Of a stretch of 64,000 nucleotides of DNA, positions 45,805-54,257 are shown one piece after another. The position numbers and the translations under genes were made by a program. Positions within the stretch are counted from its first letter, which is position 1, and each line of letters begins with the position of its first letter. The notes below the pieces were generated by a model, which made no database searches, was not told the DNA's origin, and saw nothing but the letters and a program-made list of their open reading frames with translations. Source of the stretch: Bacteroidota bacterium (GTDB lineage Bacteria > Bacteroidota > Bacteroidia > NS11-12g > UBA9320); NCBI GenBank assembly GCA_002746305.1, contig NVWV01000011.1:1-64000 (forward strand), in the 5' to 3' direction.

Positions 45805-48429
45805 ATGACTGCAGCGGAGGTTAGACGACAATATCTAGAATTTTTTAGACAAAAAGGCCATAAAATAGTGGACTCGGCCCCAATTGTCATAAAGGATGAC
45901 CCCACTTTGATGTTTACCAATGCAGGTATGAACCAATTTAAGGACATATTCCTAGGAAATAAGAAAGCCAAGGATACCCGTGTGGTAGATACCCAAAAGT
46001 GCCTTAGGGTAAGTGGCAAGCACAATGACCTAGAAGAAGTAGGTGTAGATACTTATCATCACACCATGTTCGAGATGTTAGGTAACTGGTCCTTTGGAGA
46101 TTACTTCAAAAAAGATGCGATCAACTGGGCATGGGAACTATTAACTGAAGTTTTTAAGTTGGATAAGAGTAGACTGTATGTCTCCGTTTTTGAAGGAGAT
46201 AAAACAGATGGCTTAGGTTTGGATACAGAGGCCAAAGACCTTTGGAGCAAGCACGTTGCAGAGGATCGAATAATACTTGGAAATAAAAAAGACAACTTCT
46301 GGGAAATGGGAGAGACCGGGCCTTGTGGTCCGTGTTCGGAGATACACGTAGACTTAAGAAGTGATGCCGAACGAGCAAAGGTAGATGGAGCTAGTTTGGT
46401 CAATGCAGACCATGAGCAAGTCATAGAGATTTGGAATTTGGTTTTCATGCAATACAATCGAAAAAAGGATGGAAGTTTACTTCCTTTACCTGCTCAACAC
46501 GTAGATACTGGAATGGGATTGGAGCGATTGGTAAGAGCCGTGAATGCTCAGCAGTCTAACTATTATTCCGATTTATTTATGGATAGCATCCATGAATTGG
46601 AGAAAATAAGCGGAAAGAAATACGGTACGGATGAACCTACCGATATAGCCTTTAGAGTAATTGCCGACCATCTTAGAGCGGTGTGTTTTGCCATTGCAGA
46701 TGGACAATTACCCGATAATAACGGAGCTGGATATGTCATTCGTAGAATCCTAAGAAGAGCAGTACGTTATGGTTATAGTTTCTTGGACTTGGAAAAGCCA
46801 TTCTTAAAGGATTTAATTCCTGCATTTGTGATAAAATTCAAGGAAGTGTTCAATGGTCTAGAAGAACAAAAAGACTTCTTGATGAAGGTCGTAGAGCAGG
46901 AGGAGAAATCATTTTTGAATACATTAAACAAAGGCTTGAAACTTTTTGATGAATATTCAAAAAAAGGAACAGAAAATGTAAGTGGAGAACAAGCCTTCGA
47001 ACTATACGATACATTCGGTTTTCCAATTGATTTAACACAATTGATAGCAAAAGAAAAGGGAATAGAAGTAGATATTGACGGTTTTAAAAAAGCCCTTCAG
47101 AAACAGAAAGATAGAAGCAGAGCCGATGCCAAAAAAGAATCTGGTGACTGGATAGTTGTCATGGAAGATGAGCGTGAAGAGTTTGTTGGTTATGATTATT
47201 TGGAAACCGATGTGAAAATTACGCGTTATCGAGAAGTAACTGTTAAAGGGAAAAAACAATACCATCTAATACTGAACCTTACTCCGTTTTATGCAGAAAG
47301 TGGAGGGCAGGTTGGAGATAAAGGAGTTCTTATTGGAAAAGACGATGATGTCAAGATTGGCATTATTGATACCCAAAAAGAAAACCAATTGAGCATTCAG
47401 ATTTCAGAAAAACTACCTGAGAACCTGAATCAATATTTTAGAGCAAAGGTCAATGCCGAAAAGCGTAGTGATACAACGTTGAATCATAGTGCTACCCACT
47501 TATTGCAATCTGCATTGAGACAAGTGCTTGGAGATCATGTTGCACAAAAAGGTTCGTTGGTAAACGAAAAACACCTGCGTTTTGATTTCTCTCATTTTCA
47601 AAAAGTAGAGAAGGAAGAAATAGAGCAAATAGAGCAAATTGTCAATGGCAAGATTCGTGAAGCTATAGCTTTGGAAGAGGCTAGAAATGTTCCGTTTGAA
47701 GAAGCAACTAAAAGCGGTGCGATGGCTCTTTTTGGTGAGAAATATGGAGATACCGTTCGTGTTATTACTTTTGGTAAGGACTATTCTGTAGAATTATGTG
47801 GAGGTTGCCATGTGAGTAATACTGCACAAATAGGAAGTCTGAAAATAGTACATGAAGGAGCCGTAGCGGCAGGAGTAAGAAGAATAGAAGCAATCACTGG
47901 AACAAAGGCAGATGCTTATGTAAAAGATAAGATGATGCTTGTAGAGCGAATAGGAGCAGAGTTGGGAAACCAACAAGATATTCTAAAGGCTATCCAAGCA
48001 TTGCAAAAAGAAAACTCAGAACTCAAGTCTAAAGTAGAGGCTTTCGAAAACAGTCAATTGGGTGATTTGAAAGGCGATTTACTAAAAGGCATGAAATCTG
48101 AAAATGGTGTGAATAGCATCATTGAAATAGTAAAAGTGAGCAATACTGGTCAGGCCAAAGATTTGTGCTTTCAATTGAAAGAAGAAATCGAAAATCTATT
48201 TTGCGTACTGCTTTCAGATATAGGAGGGAAACCAAGCATTAGTATCATGGTAAGTGACAGTTTGGTGAAGGCGAAAGGTTTTAATGCAGGTCAACTCATT
48301 AGAGAGTGGGCCAAAGAGGTAAAAGGTGGCGGCGGTGGTCAGCCATTCTTTGCTCAAGCAGGAGGAGCAGACGTAAGCGGATTGCCCAAAGTGAAGGAGT
48401 TGGCTGAGCAATTTGTAAATAGTAAGTAA
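45805..48429 (+). CDS. alaS: Alanyl-tRNA synthetase
   Basis: 874 aa, the normal length. The class II catalytic core has RQYLEFFRQKGH at the N-terminus, FTNAGMNQFKD, and motif 2/3 elements (VDTYHHTMFEMLGNWSFG, GAGYVIRRILRRAVRYG). The editing domain holds the zinc site HSATH and CGGCH. The C-terminal part has the coiled coil and a GGGGQPFFAQAGG motif of the DHHA1-type domain. The ATG is 73 nt from the divergent M23 gene. It is monocistronic or followed by gatB after 65 nt. Confidence 0.97.
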   Translation: MTAAEVRRQYLEFFRQKGHKIVDSAPIVIKDDPTLMFTNAGMNQFKDIFLGNKKAKDTRVVDTQKCLRVSGKHNDLEEVGVDTYHHTMFEMLGNWSFGDYFKKDAINWAWELLTEVFKLDKSRLYVSVFEGDKTDGLGLDTEAKDLWSKHVAEDRIILGNKKDNFWEMGETGPCGPCSEIHVDLRSDAERAKVDGASLVNADHEQVIEIWNLVFMQYNRKKDGSLLPLPAQHVDTGMGLERLVRAVNAQQSNYYSDLFMDSIHELEKISGKKYGTDEPTDIAFRVIADHLRAVCFAIADGQLPDNNGAGYVIRRILRRAVRYGYSFLDLEKPFLKDLIPAFVIKFKEVFNGLEEQKDFLMKVVEQEEKSFLNTLNKGLKLFDEYSKKGTENVSGEQAFELYDTFGFPIDLTQLIAKEKGIEVDIDGFKKALQKQKDRSRADAKKESGDWIVVMEDEREEFVGYDYLETDVKITRYREVTVKGKKQYHLILNLTPFYAESGGQVGDKGVLIGKDDDVKIGIIDTQKENQLSIQISEKLPENLNQYFRAKVNAEKRSDTTLNHSATHLLQSALRQVLGDHVAQKGSLVNEKHLRFDFSHFQKVEKEEIEQIEQIVNGKIREAIALEEARNVPFEEATKSGAMALFGEKYGDTVRVITFGKDYSVELCGGCHVSNTAQIGSLKIVHEGAVAAGVRRIEAITGTKADAYVKDKMMLVERIGAELGNQQDILKAIQALQKENSELKSKVEAFENSQLGDLKGDLLKGMKSENGVNSIIEIVKVSNTGQAKDLCFQLKEEIENLFCVLLSDIGGKPSISIMVSDSLVKAKGFNAGQLIREWAKEVKGGGGGQPFFAQAGGADVSGLPKVKELAEQFVNSK

Positions 48430-48494
48430 CTTGAAGTTTTAGAGTAGTACTCTGTGCAACTCAGTGAAATTTCAAACGATTGAAACGAAGTAAA

Positions 48495-49943
48495 ATGTTA
48501 AAAAACGATAAATACGAAGTAGTAATAGGGCTAGAGATTCATTCTCAGTTGCTTACTCAGTCCAAGGCATTTTGCTCGGACAAAGTAGCCTTTGGAGAGG
48601 CCCCAAATACTTTGGTCAGTCCAATTAGTTTGGGTCATCCTGGTACCTTGCCAGTTCATAATAAAGAGGCCGTTAACATGGCAATTATGCTCGGTTTAGC
48701 TTGTGGATGTGATATCAGAGAATACAATACCTATGATCGTAAAAATTACTTCTATCCAGATTTACCCAAAGGTTATCAAATTACACAGATGGATACTCCC
48801 ATTTGTAACAATGGTAGTGTTGAGATTGTATTAGCAGATGGTAGTAAGAAGGAGATTAACTTAACTAGAATCCATATGGAAGAAGATACCGGAAAAGGAC
48901 TTCATGATTTGGATATAGAGAATACCTTGATGGACTACAATCGTGCTGGTACAGCATTGGTAGAAATAGTAACCGAACCAGATTTTAGAAGTGGAGATGA
49001 AGCATATGCTTTCCTTTCTGAAGTGCGAAAACTAGTTCGTTATCTCGGTGTTTGTGATGGTAATATGGAAGAAGGAAGTTTGCGTTGCGATGCAAATGTT
49101 TCCATTCGACCTTTGGGGGCAAAAGAATTTGGAACCAAAGTAGAAGTGAAGAATATGAACTCCATGACTAACGTTAAGAAAGCTATAGAACATGAGTTTG
49201 AACGCCAATGTGAGATGGCAGATAAAGGAGAGGAGATCTTTTCAGAAACGAGAAGTTTTGATGCCATGAAAGGCACTACTTTTAGTATGAGAAGTAAGGA
49301 GGTGGCTAATGATTACCGTTTCTTTCCTGAGCCAGATTTGCCACCATTAGTGGTGAGCCAAGAATGGATTGCGGAGGTGAAAGCTAAAATGCCTGCATTA
49401 CCTAAAGAGTTGTATAATAAGTTTACCAAGGAAATGGAACTTGGAGATTACGATGCAAGTATTCTTACTGAGAGTCGAGAAGTCGCAGAATATTTCTTAG
49501 AAATATGTGAGAATACAAAGAATTATAAAGCTGCGGCCAACTGGACTATGGGTGCTGTAAAGAGCTGGGTTAACAGTAATGCAACACATATTGAAAATTT
49601 TCCGCTTTCTCCTGCAACTATTGCGGAGATCATAGCGTCTATTGATAGTGGAACTATCAACTTTAGTGTTGCGGAGCAAAAAGTTTTCCCGGCATTATTG
49701 GATAGTCCAGTTAAGAAAGTAAGCGAAATTATAGCTGAGCAGAATTTGGCATTGATGGATGATGATGACGCTTTACAGAAACTAGTTGATGAAGTTTTAG
49801 CAGAATTTCCAGATAAAGTTGCGGCTTATAAGTCAGGAAAGAGAAACTTAATCGGTATGTTCATAGGGCAGATAAAGAAAAAGTCTGGTGGAAAAGCAGA
49901 CCCTAAGAAGACAAACCAGTTGCTAACTAAAGCGTTAAGTTAA
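48495..49943 (+). CDS. gatB: Aspartyl/glutamyl-tRNA amidotransferase subunit B
   Basis: 482 aa from ATG 48495; an in-frame TTG at 48480 is less likely. It is the tRNA-dependent transamidase core: YEVVIGLEIHSQLLTQSKAF, CGCDIREYNTYDRKNYFYPD, GYQITQMDTPI, HMEEDTGKGLHD and SLRCDANVSIRP. The C-terminal Yqey-like tail domain is complete. GatA and GatC are not in this window, which is common in Bacteroidota. The enzyme makes Gln-tRNA and/or Asn-tRNA, implying that one of the two synthetases is absent or nondiscriminating. Confidence 0.97.
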   Translation: MLKNDKYEVVIGLEIHSQLLTQSKAFCSDKVAFGEAPNTLVSPISLGHPGTLPVHNKEAVNMAIMLGLACGCDIREYNTYDRKNYFYPDLPKGYQITQMDTPICNNGSVEIVLADGSKKEINLTRIHMEEDTGKGLHDLDIENTLMDYNRAGTALVEIVTEPDFRSGDEAYAFLSEVRKLVRYLGVCDGNMEEGSLRCDANVSIRPLGAKEFGTKVEVKNMNSMTNVKKAIEHEFERQCEMADKGEEIFSETRSFDAMKGTTFSMRSKEVANDYRFFPEPDLPPLVVSQEWIAEVKAKMPALPKELYNKFTKEMELGDYDASILTESREVAEYFLEICENTKNYKAAANWTMGAVKSWVNSNATHIENFPLSPATIAEIIASIDSGTINFSVAEQKVFPALLDSPVKKVSEIIAEQNLALMDDDDALQKLVDEVLAEFPDKVAAYKSGKRNLIGMFIGQIKKKSGGKADPKKTNQLLTKALS

Positions 49944-49984
49944 TGTTGGTATAGCAATTGCATTATACAAAAAGGAATTATACA

Positions 49985-51127
49985 ATGAAGAAAATGAAAA
50001 TTAAAAATATACTATTGGTTGGAGTACTTAGTCTCTTCTCTATAGCTTGTGTGGATGCAAGTGATAGTGAGATGGATGCTAAAGGATATAGCATTTCAGT
50101 GCAATCTGATTTAGCTGAAAAAACATTAGTTGTTTTGAGTAAGATTACGGATGTAAAATTAGAAACACTAGACAGTGCGTATGTTTCTAAAGACGGTAGT
50201 TTTAGTTTTAAGGGAGAGGGCAGTGAGGAAAGTACGATTTACTACCTAACATTAAATGGGACAACTCCTCCAGGGATTCCTGTGATATTGGAGAACGGAG
50301 CTAAGGTGAAGATTGAATTGACAAGTTCAAATGGTTATGACATTGTAATGAGTGGTGGAAAGTATAATCACTCAATGCTCAAATTATATAACATCTATAC
50401 CGGATTTGAGAAGGATATGAATGCTTTTAATGCAGAGGTTGCATTAATAGACCCTACTACAGTAAACGAAGAGTTAAGAAGCAATACCACCAAAAGATAC
50501 ACCAGTATGATAAAAGCTCGAAGTGAAGGCATCGAGAACTTTATAAAAACGGAAGAGGGTTCTCCAGTAACGTACTTTGCTGTGAAGTATTTGTTTCAGA
50601 AAATGGAGCCTAAATTGATCCTTCTTGGAAGTGAAAAGTTAAATGCAGATCTCCCAGAGTCTTCGTATGCTGCTAATCTAGATAAGTTAGCAAAAGAGTT
50701 GGGCCCTACAGTTGTTGGAGCGGTGGCTCCAGAAATCAATTTGAAAACTCCAGAAGGGGAAGCCTTGGCACTCTCATCTTTAAGGGGTCAGGTTGTGCTT
50801 CTAGATTTTTGGGCAAGCTGGTGTGGACCATGTAGAAAAGAGAATCCTCATGTAAAGAAGGTGTATGAAAAGTACAAAGACAAAGGCTTTGAGATTTATG
50901 CAGTTTCATTGGACAACAACAAGTCACATTGGCAAGGTGCTATTGCAAAAGACGGATTACCATGGAAGCATGTAAGCGATTTAGTAGGATGGAAGTCCTC
51001 TGCCGCTAAGGTGTACAATGTACACTCTATACCACAAACGTTCCTTTTGGACAAAGATGGACGTATTGTGTCTACGGGCTTTAGAAGCAACGAGTTGGAG
51101 CCATTATTAGAGTCATTGCTTCAATAG
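49985..51127 (+). CDS. TlpA/ResA-like thioredoxin lipoprotein with DUF4369-like domain
   Basis: 380 aa from ATG 49985. The lipobox is SIAC (about Cys22). Residues about 35-130 resemble DUF4369, a Bacteroidota domain often fused to thioredoxins. A helical linker follows, and a C-terminal thioredoxin fold has W279-C280-G-P-C283 and the cis-Pro in SIPQTFLLD. It probably reduces or isomerises disulfides on the periplasmic side, for example in cytochrome c or secreted-protein folding. It lies 41 nt after gatB, and the next lipoprotein gene starts 1 nt after its stop. Confidence 0.92.
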   Translation: MKKMKIKNILLVGVLSLFSIACVDASDSEMDAKGYSISVQSDLAEKTLVVLSKITDVKLETLDSAYVSKDGSFSFKGEGSEESTIYYLTLNGTTPPGIPVILENGAKVKIELTSSNGYDIVMSGGKYNHSMLKLYNIYTGFEKDMNAFNAEVALIDPTTVNEELRSNTTKRYTSMIKARSEGIENFIKTEEGSPVTYFAVKYLFQKMEPKLILLGSEKLNADLPESSYAANLDKLAKELGPTVVGAVAPEINLKTPEGEALALSSLRGQVVLLDFWASWCGPCRKENPHVKKVYEKYKDKGFEIYAVSLDNNKSHWQGAIAKDGLPWKHVSDLVGWKSSAAKVYNVHSIPQTFLLDKDGRIVSTGFRSNELEPLLESLLQ

Positions 51128-51128
51128 A

Positions 51129-51566
51129 ATGCTAAGAACACTGTTCTTGTCAGCCGTGGTCGTACTTGTGCTTGGCTCCTGTGGTGGGGAATCAGAAAAA
51201 GAAGCTAAACAACCAGATTTCTCTGTAAAGGAAGTGAACTATCAGGCTTGGCATTCAGGTAAGTTTTATTATCAAGAGCCAAAGATTGGCACGTTTCTAA
51301 TCAATAGAACGGATAGTATTCAGGAGGAGTTTATAAAAAACACGGGGATGATTGTTGAGTTTGATATCAACTGGAAGAATGATAGTATGTACTCACTCAC
51401 TTTTGTGAAAATAGCAGAAAATCCTTTAGATAAATCATTAGCAGATGGAGCAGAGACACTCATTAAAAACTGTGTTATTACTAAGGTAAAGGCAGTCTCT
51501 TATGTAGAAATGGCGACTTCAAATCTGTCTTCTGACACCATCTATACAACTGTGTTTAGGCACTAA
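51129..51566 (+). CDS. Small predicted lipoprotein
   Basis: 145 aa with a lipobox VLGSC (Cys18) followed by a Glu/Lys-rich linker. The body has mixed strands such as KIGTFLINRTDSIQEEFI. No domain is recognised. It starts one base after the TlpA-like gene, so the two are translated together and may work in the same envelope process. The beta-rich body with many ionic residues suits a small periplasmic binding or accessory domain. Confidence 0.75.
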   Translation: MLRTLFLSAVVVLVLGSCGGESEKEAKQPDFSVKEVNYQAWHSGKFYYQEPKIGTFLINRTDSIQEEFIKNTGMIVEFDINWKNDSMYSLTFVKIAENPLDKSLADGAETLIKNCVITKVKAVSYVEMATSNLSSDTIYTTVFRH

Positions 51567-51615
51567 ATCAATAGGCTATTTCCAGCTTTCGGTAATGGGA
51601 TTCATAACATTAGGT

Positions 51616-51623
51616 TAACTTTG
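51616..51623 (+). promoter_or_regulatory. -7 element upstream of the PhoB-type regulator
   Basis: TAACTTTG matches TAnnTTTG, 45 nt before ATG 51669. No TTG occurs at -33, so activator dependence is possible. Confidence 0.4.
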
Positions 51624-51668
51624 AGGTAAAGAAAAGGTCTTGTACACTATGATACTTTGCAGTAGTTT

Positions 51669-52340
51669 ATGTCACAAAGAATATTAATAGTAGACGACGA
51701 GCAAGACATTGTAGCCTTGCTAAAGTACAACCTCGAAAAAGAGGGTTATAAATGCTTTACGGCATTTAATGGAGAAGAAGCTGTTTCAAAAGCGAAGAAG
51801 GAAAATCCAGATTTAGTACTAATGGATATTATGATGCCCGTAATGGACGGCATTGAGGCATGCAGACAAATCAGAAGCATAGAAAACTTATCCAATACCT
51901 TTATTGTATTTCTTACTGCACGAGGTGAGGAGTATTCAGAAATCGCAGGATTTGATGCTGGTGCAGATGACTACATTACCAAACCCATTAAGCCAAGAGT
52001 TTTGACCAGTAGAGTTAAAGCGATTCTAGGACGAAGTAAAGAAGATAAAAAAGAAGATAAACTGGAACTTGGAGATTTAATAGTCAATAGAAATACGTTT
52101 GATGTCAGTATTGGAACTCACAAGCTAGTTCTACCCAAAAAAGAGTTTGAATTACTCTATCTTTTGGGTTCCAAACCAGATAAGGTTTTTACACGGGAAA
52201 CCATCTTGGATAAGGTATGGGGACTGGATGTAAGTGTAGTCGATAGAACCATTGATGTACATATTCGGAAGATTCGAGAAAAGATTGGTGACCATAGAAT
52301 AAGGACTGTTAAAGGAGTTGGGTATAAATTTGTACTGTGA
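51669..52340 (+). CDS. OmpR/PhoB-family response regulator
   Basis: 223 aa. The receiver domain has D9-D10, phosphorylation site D53 (LMDIMMP) and K105. The C-terminal winged helix contains LVLPKKEFELLYLLG and RTIDVHIRKIREKIG, followed by the usual IRTVKGVGYKF. It is of the PhoB type by overall similarity. The stop overlaps the GTG start of the following kinase (GTGA), so the pair is coupled and certainly functions together. Phosphate or envelope stress are the usual signals for such pairs; none is shown here. Confidence 0.95.
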   Translation: MSQRILIVDDEQDIVALLKYNLEKEGYKCFTAFNGEEAVSKAKKENPDLVLMDIMMPVMDGIEACRQIRSIENLSNTFIVFLTARGEEYSEIAGFDAGADDYITKPIKPRVLTSRVKAILGRSKEDKKEDKLELGDLIVNRNTFDVSIGTHKLVLPKKEFELLYLLGSKPDKVFTRETILDKVWGLDVSVVDRTIDVHIRKIREKIGDHRIRTVKGVGYKFVL

Positions 52341-53368
52341 GAAAGGTCTCCAGTCCTAAATATATCGCCTTAATAGCCTCCTTAGTAGCAGCACTTATAT
52401 CTTCGATTAGTATCGGTGTATTTACCCAAGAATTTATTCCCGCGATTCTAAATTTCATTGTAGTACTCACTCTTTGTTTCTTCATATTCAATTATCTGGT
52501 ACGTGAGTTTATCTACGACAAGATCAAACTTATTTATAGAAGTATCTACCGTTTTAAAACGCATGACCCAAAGGAACTGAAGGCTTTGGATAAGAAGCTG
52601 AATGACCCCATAGAAGCAGTAAGCAAGGAAGTCTTGTCCTGGATGGTAGAAAATAGGAAAGAAGTTGCCGAGCTAAAAGAGCAGGAAAACTACCGAAGAG
52701 ATTTTTTGGGAAATGTCTCACATGAGCTAAAAACACCCATCCACAATATTCAGGGTTATATCCACACTCTGCTTGATGGTGCTCTCAATGATGAGAGTGT
52801 TAATCAATTATTTCTTTCTAAAGCAGCTAAGAGCTCTGATAGGTTAGTAGAGCTAGTAAATGACCTCACTCGTATTGGACACTTGGAGGGAGAAAGTAGT
52901 CTAACGATAGAGAAAATAGATTTGGTGAAACTAGCCCATGAAGTACTGGAAATGGTAGAGCAACAAGCTCAAGAAAAGGAAATAAAGATAAAATTCAAGA
53001 AGCAGAATGCACGTATCGTCACAGTGCAAGCAGATAGAGCAAGAATCCGTCAAGTTATGGTGAATCTAATGGTAAATGCCATCAAGTACGGTAAAAAGGG
53101 AGGTAAGGTCACTGTTGGGTTTTATGACTTGGACCAGAATATCTTAACTGAAATTACGGATAACGGAGAAGGAATAGCTGAAGAGCATTTGTCTCGATTA
53201 TTCGAACGTTTTTATCGTACGGACCGAGGTAGGAGCCGAAATGAAGGAGGAAGTGGCCTTGGACTTGCCATAGTGAAGCACATTATAGAGGCTCACAAAC
53301 AAACCATCAATGTTCGGAGTACCGTGGGAGTGGGAAGTACATTTGGGTTTACCTTGAAGAAGGGATAA
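52337..53368 (+). CDS. PhoR-like sensor histidine kinase
   Basis: 343 aa from GTG 52337, overlapping the regulator stop by 4 nt. Two TM helices (about 10-28 and 37-55) are separated by only a few residues, so there is practically no periplasmic sensor. HisKA has H129 in NVSHELKTPIHNIQGY. HATPase has NLMVNAIKYGKKGG, DNGEGI, RFYRTDRGRSRNEGGSGLGL and GSTFGFTL. It is the short PhoR-like type common in Bacteroidota. The signal may be sensed in the membrane or by a partner protein. Confidence 0.95.
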   Translation: MRKVSSPKYIALIASLVAALISSISIGVFTQEFIPAILNFIVVLTLCFFIFNYLVREFIYDKIKLIYRSIYRFKTHDPKELKALDKKLNDPIEAVSKEVLSWMVENRKEVAELKEQENYRRDFLGNVSHELKTPIHNIQGYIHTLLDGALNDESVNQLFLSKAAKSSDRLVELVNDLTRIGHLEGESSLTIEKIDLVKLAHEVLEMVEQQAQEKEIKIKFKKQNARIVTVQADRARIRQVMVNLMVNAIKYGKKGGKVTVGFYDLDQNILTEITDNGEGIAEEHLSRLFERFYRTDRGRSRNEGGSGLGLAIVKHIIEAHKQTINVRSTVGVGSTFGFTLKKG

Positions 53369-53387
53369 AGGAGTTTGTCTTGGGAGC

Positions 53388-53522
53388 CTAGTTCAAAGAA
53401 ATGGGTTTACCATTGAACTTCTTTTTGATTGTAATTGACCGTTCCTTAAGAAATCCATCGTAAGTATACTTTTGAGATAAAACCTCCGTTCTGGTGGTAT
53501 ATAAAGTGTAAATGGATAGAAA
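53388..53522 (-). pseudogene. Possible remnant of a repeat-type protein
   Basis: On the minus strand an open stretch of 44 codons ends with TAG at 53388 and contains KYTYDGFLKERSITIKKKF, which looks like real coding sequence. It has no start codon and is closed upstream by a stop (53523-53525). It may be the last repeat of a lost YD- or WG-type gene. The evidence is composition only. Confidence 0.3.
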
Positions 53523-53548
53523 CTACGTAACAAATTTTTATATATCAC

Positions 53549-54157
53549 ATGAAATTCATCATTGTAACATTTGCATTAACCACCGTTTTCTCAAATTCTT
53601 ACGCACAAGAAATTGAGGAATCCAAATCTTCAAAAATTAGGTTTGGATTCAACCAAGGGTTAACCTATTCATTTCTGAGTTCTAATGGAGACCTACCCTC
53701 CAATACTTCTAAATATGAAGGTTTAGGCTATAGTTTAGGTGCCATCGCCAAGATCGATATGTTCTCATCTATTAGTATAGTACCAGAATTACAACTGTCA
53801 TTTAATGGTGCGGGGTTAGAGAGAATGGAGCTCAATTCAAATAAAGACTATCCATTCGCAGATGTATCTGTCGATTTTCGAACCAACCTCCAATACAGTA
53901 TAAAAAACACGAATTTCTATACATCGCTTGGGCCTCAAGTCAGATTCATTTTTGATACAGAAGAGAGTCCCGCAACGAAACTCGCAACGTCTCCAAATTT
54001 TGGCGGAAACGTAGGAATAGGATACGCTCGAAAATTTAAATTCTTTACTATGGCTCCTGAAATCAGGTATTCATCAAGTTTTAATTCAATAAAGCAATAC
54101 GAAACAGCACCTGCCATGAGACTTCAAACCATTGAATTGGTGCTAAGTTTTTATTAG
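53549..54157 (+). CDS. PorT-family outer membrane beta-barrel protein
   Basis: 202 aa with signal peptide MKFIIVTFALTTVFSNSYAQ. The rest is an eight-strand type barrel: FGFNQGLTYSFLSSN, IVPELQLSFNGAGL, VDFRTNLQYSIKNTNFYTSLG, and a last strand QTIELVLSFY with a C-terminal aromatic. The family (OMP_b-brl_2/PorT-like) is common in Bacteroidota and often unnamed. True PorT is a T9SS assembly factor, but this short protein is only family-related. It stands alone between the two-component genes and the type B CTD gene. Confidence 0.78.
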   Translation: MKFIIVTFALTTVFSNSYAQEIEESKSSKIRFGFNQGLTYSFLSSNGDLPSNTSKYEGLGYSLGAIAKIDMFSSISIVPELQLSFNGAGLERMELNSNKDYPFADVSVDFRTNLQYSIKNTNFYTSLGPQVRFIFDTEESPATKLATSPNFGGNVGIGYARKFKFFTMAPEIRYSSSFNSIKQYETAPAMRLQTIELVLSFY

Positions 54158-54202
54158 TGATTTAGGATTTAACTCCTTTGGAGTGTCGTGATAGCAGGCA
54201 GA

Positions 54203-54229
54203 GATAAATAACTGCTGAGCCCCGTTTAA
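54203..54229 (+). repeat. 27-nt direct repeat, copy 1, downstream of a type B CTD gene
   Basis: The sequence starting GATAAATAACTGCTGAGCC matches 58104-58130 at 24 of 27 positions. It lies just after the stop codon of the minus-strand gene ending at 54258. The two copies point the same way. Confidence 0.7.
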
Positions 54230-54257
54230 AGGCAAAGAGAATTAAAAGGTCTAACTT

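Noticed and set aside
45732..46025. N-terminal extension of the M23 peptidase into alaS
   Set aside because: It would overlap the divergent alaS start, and the residues are not part of the family. ATG 45731 gives the usual protein.
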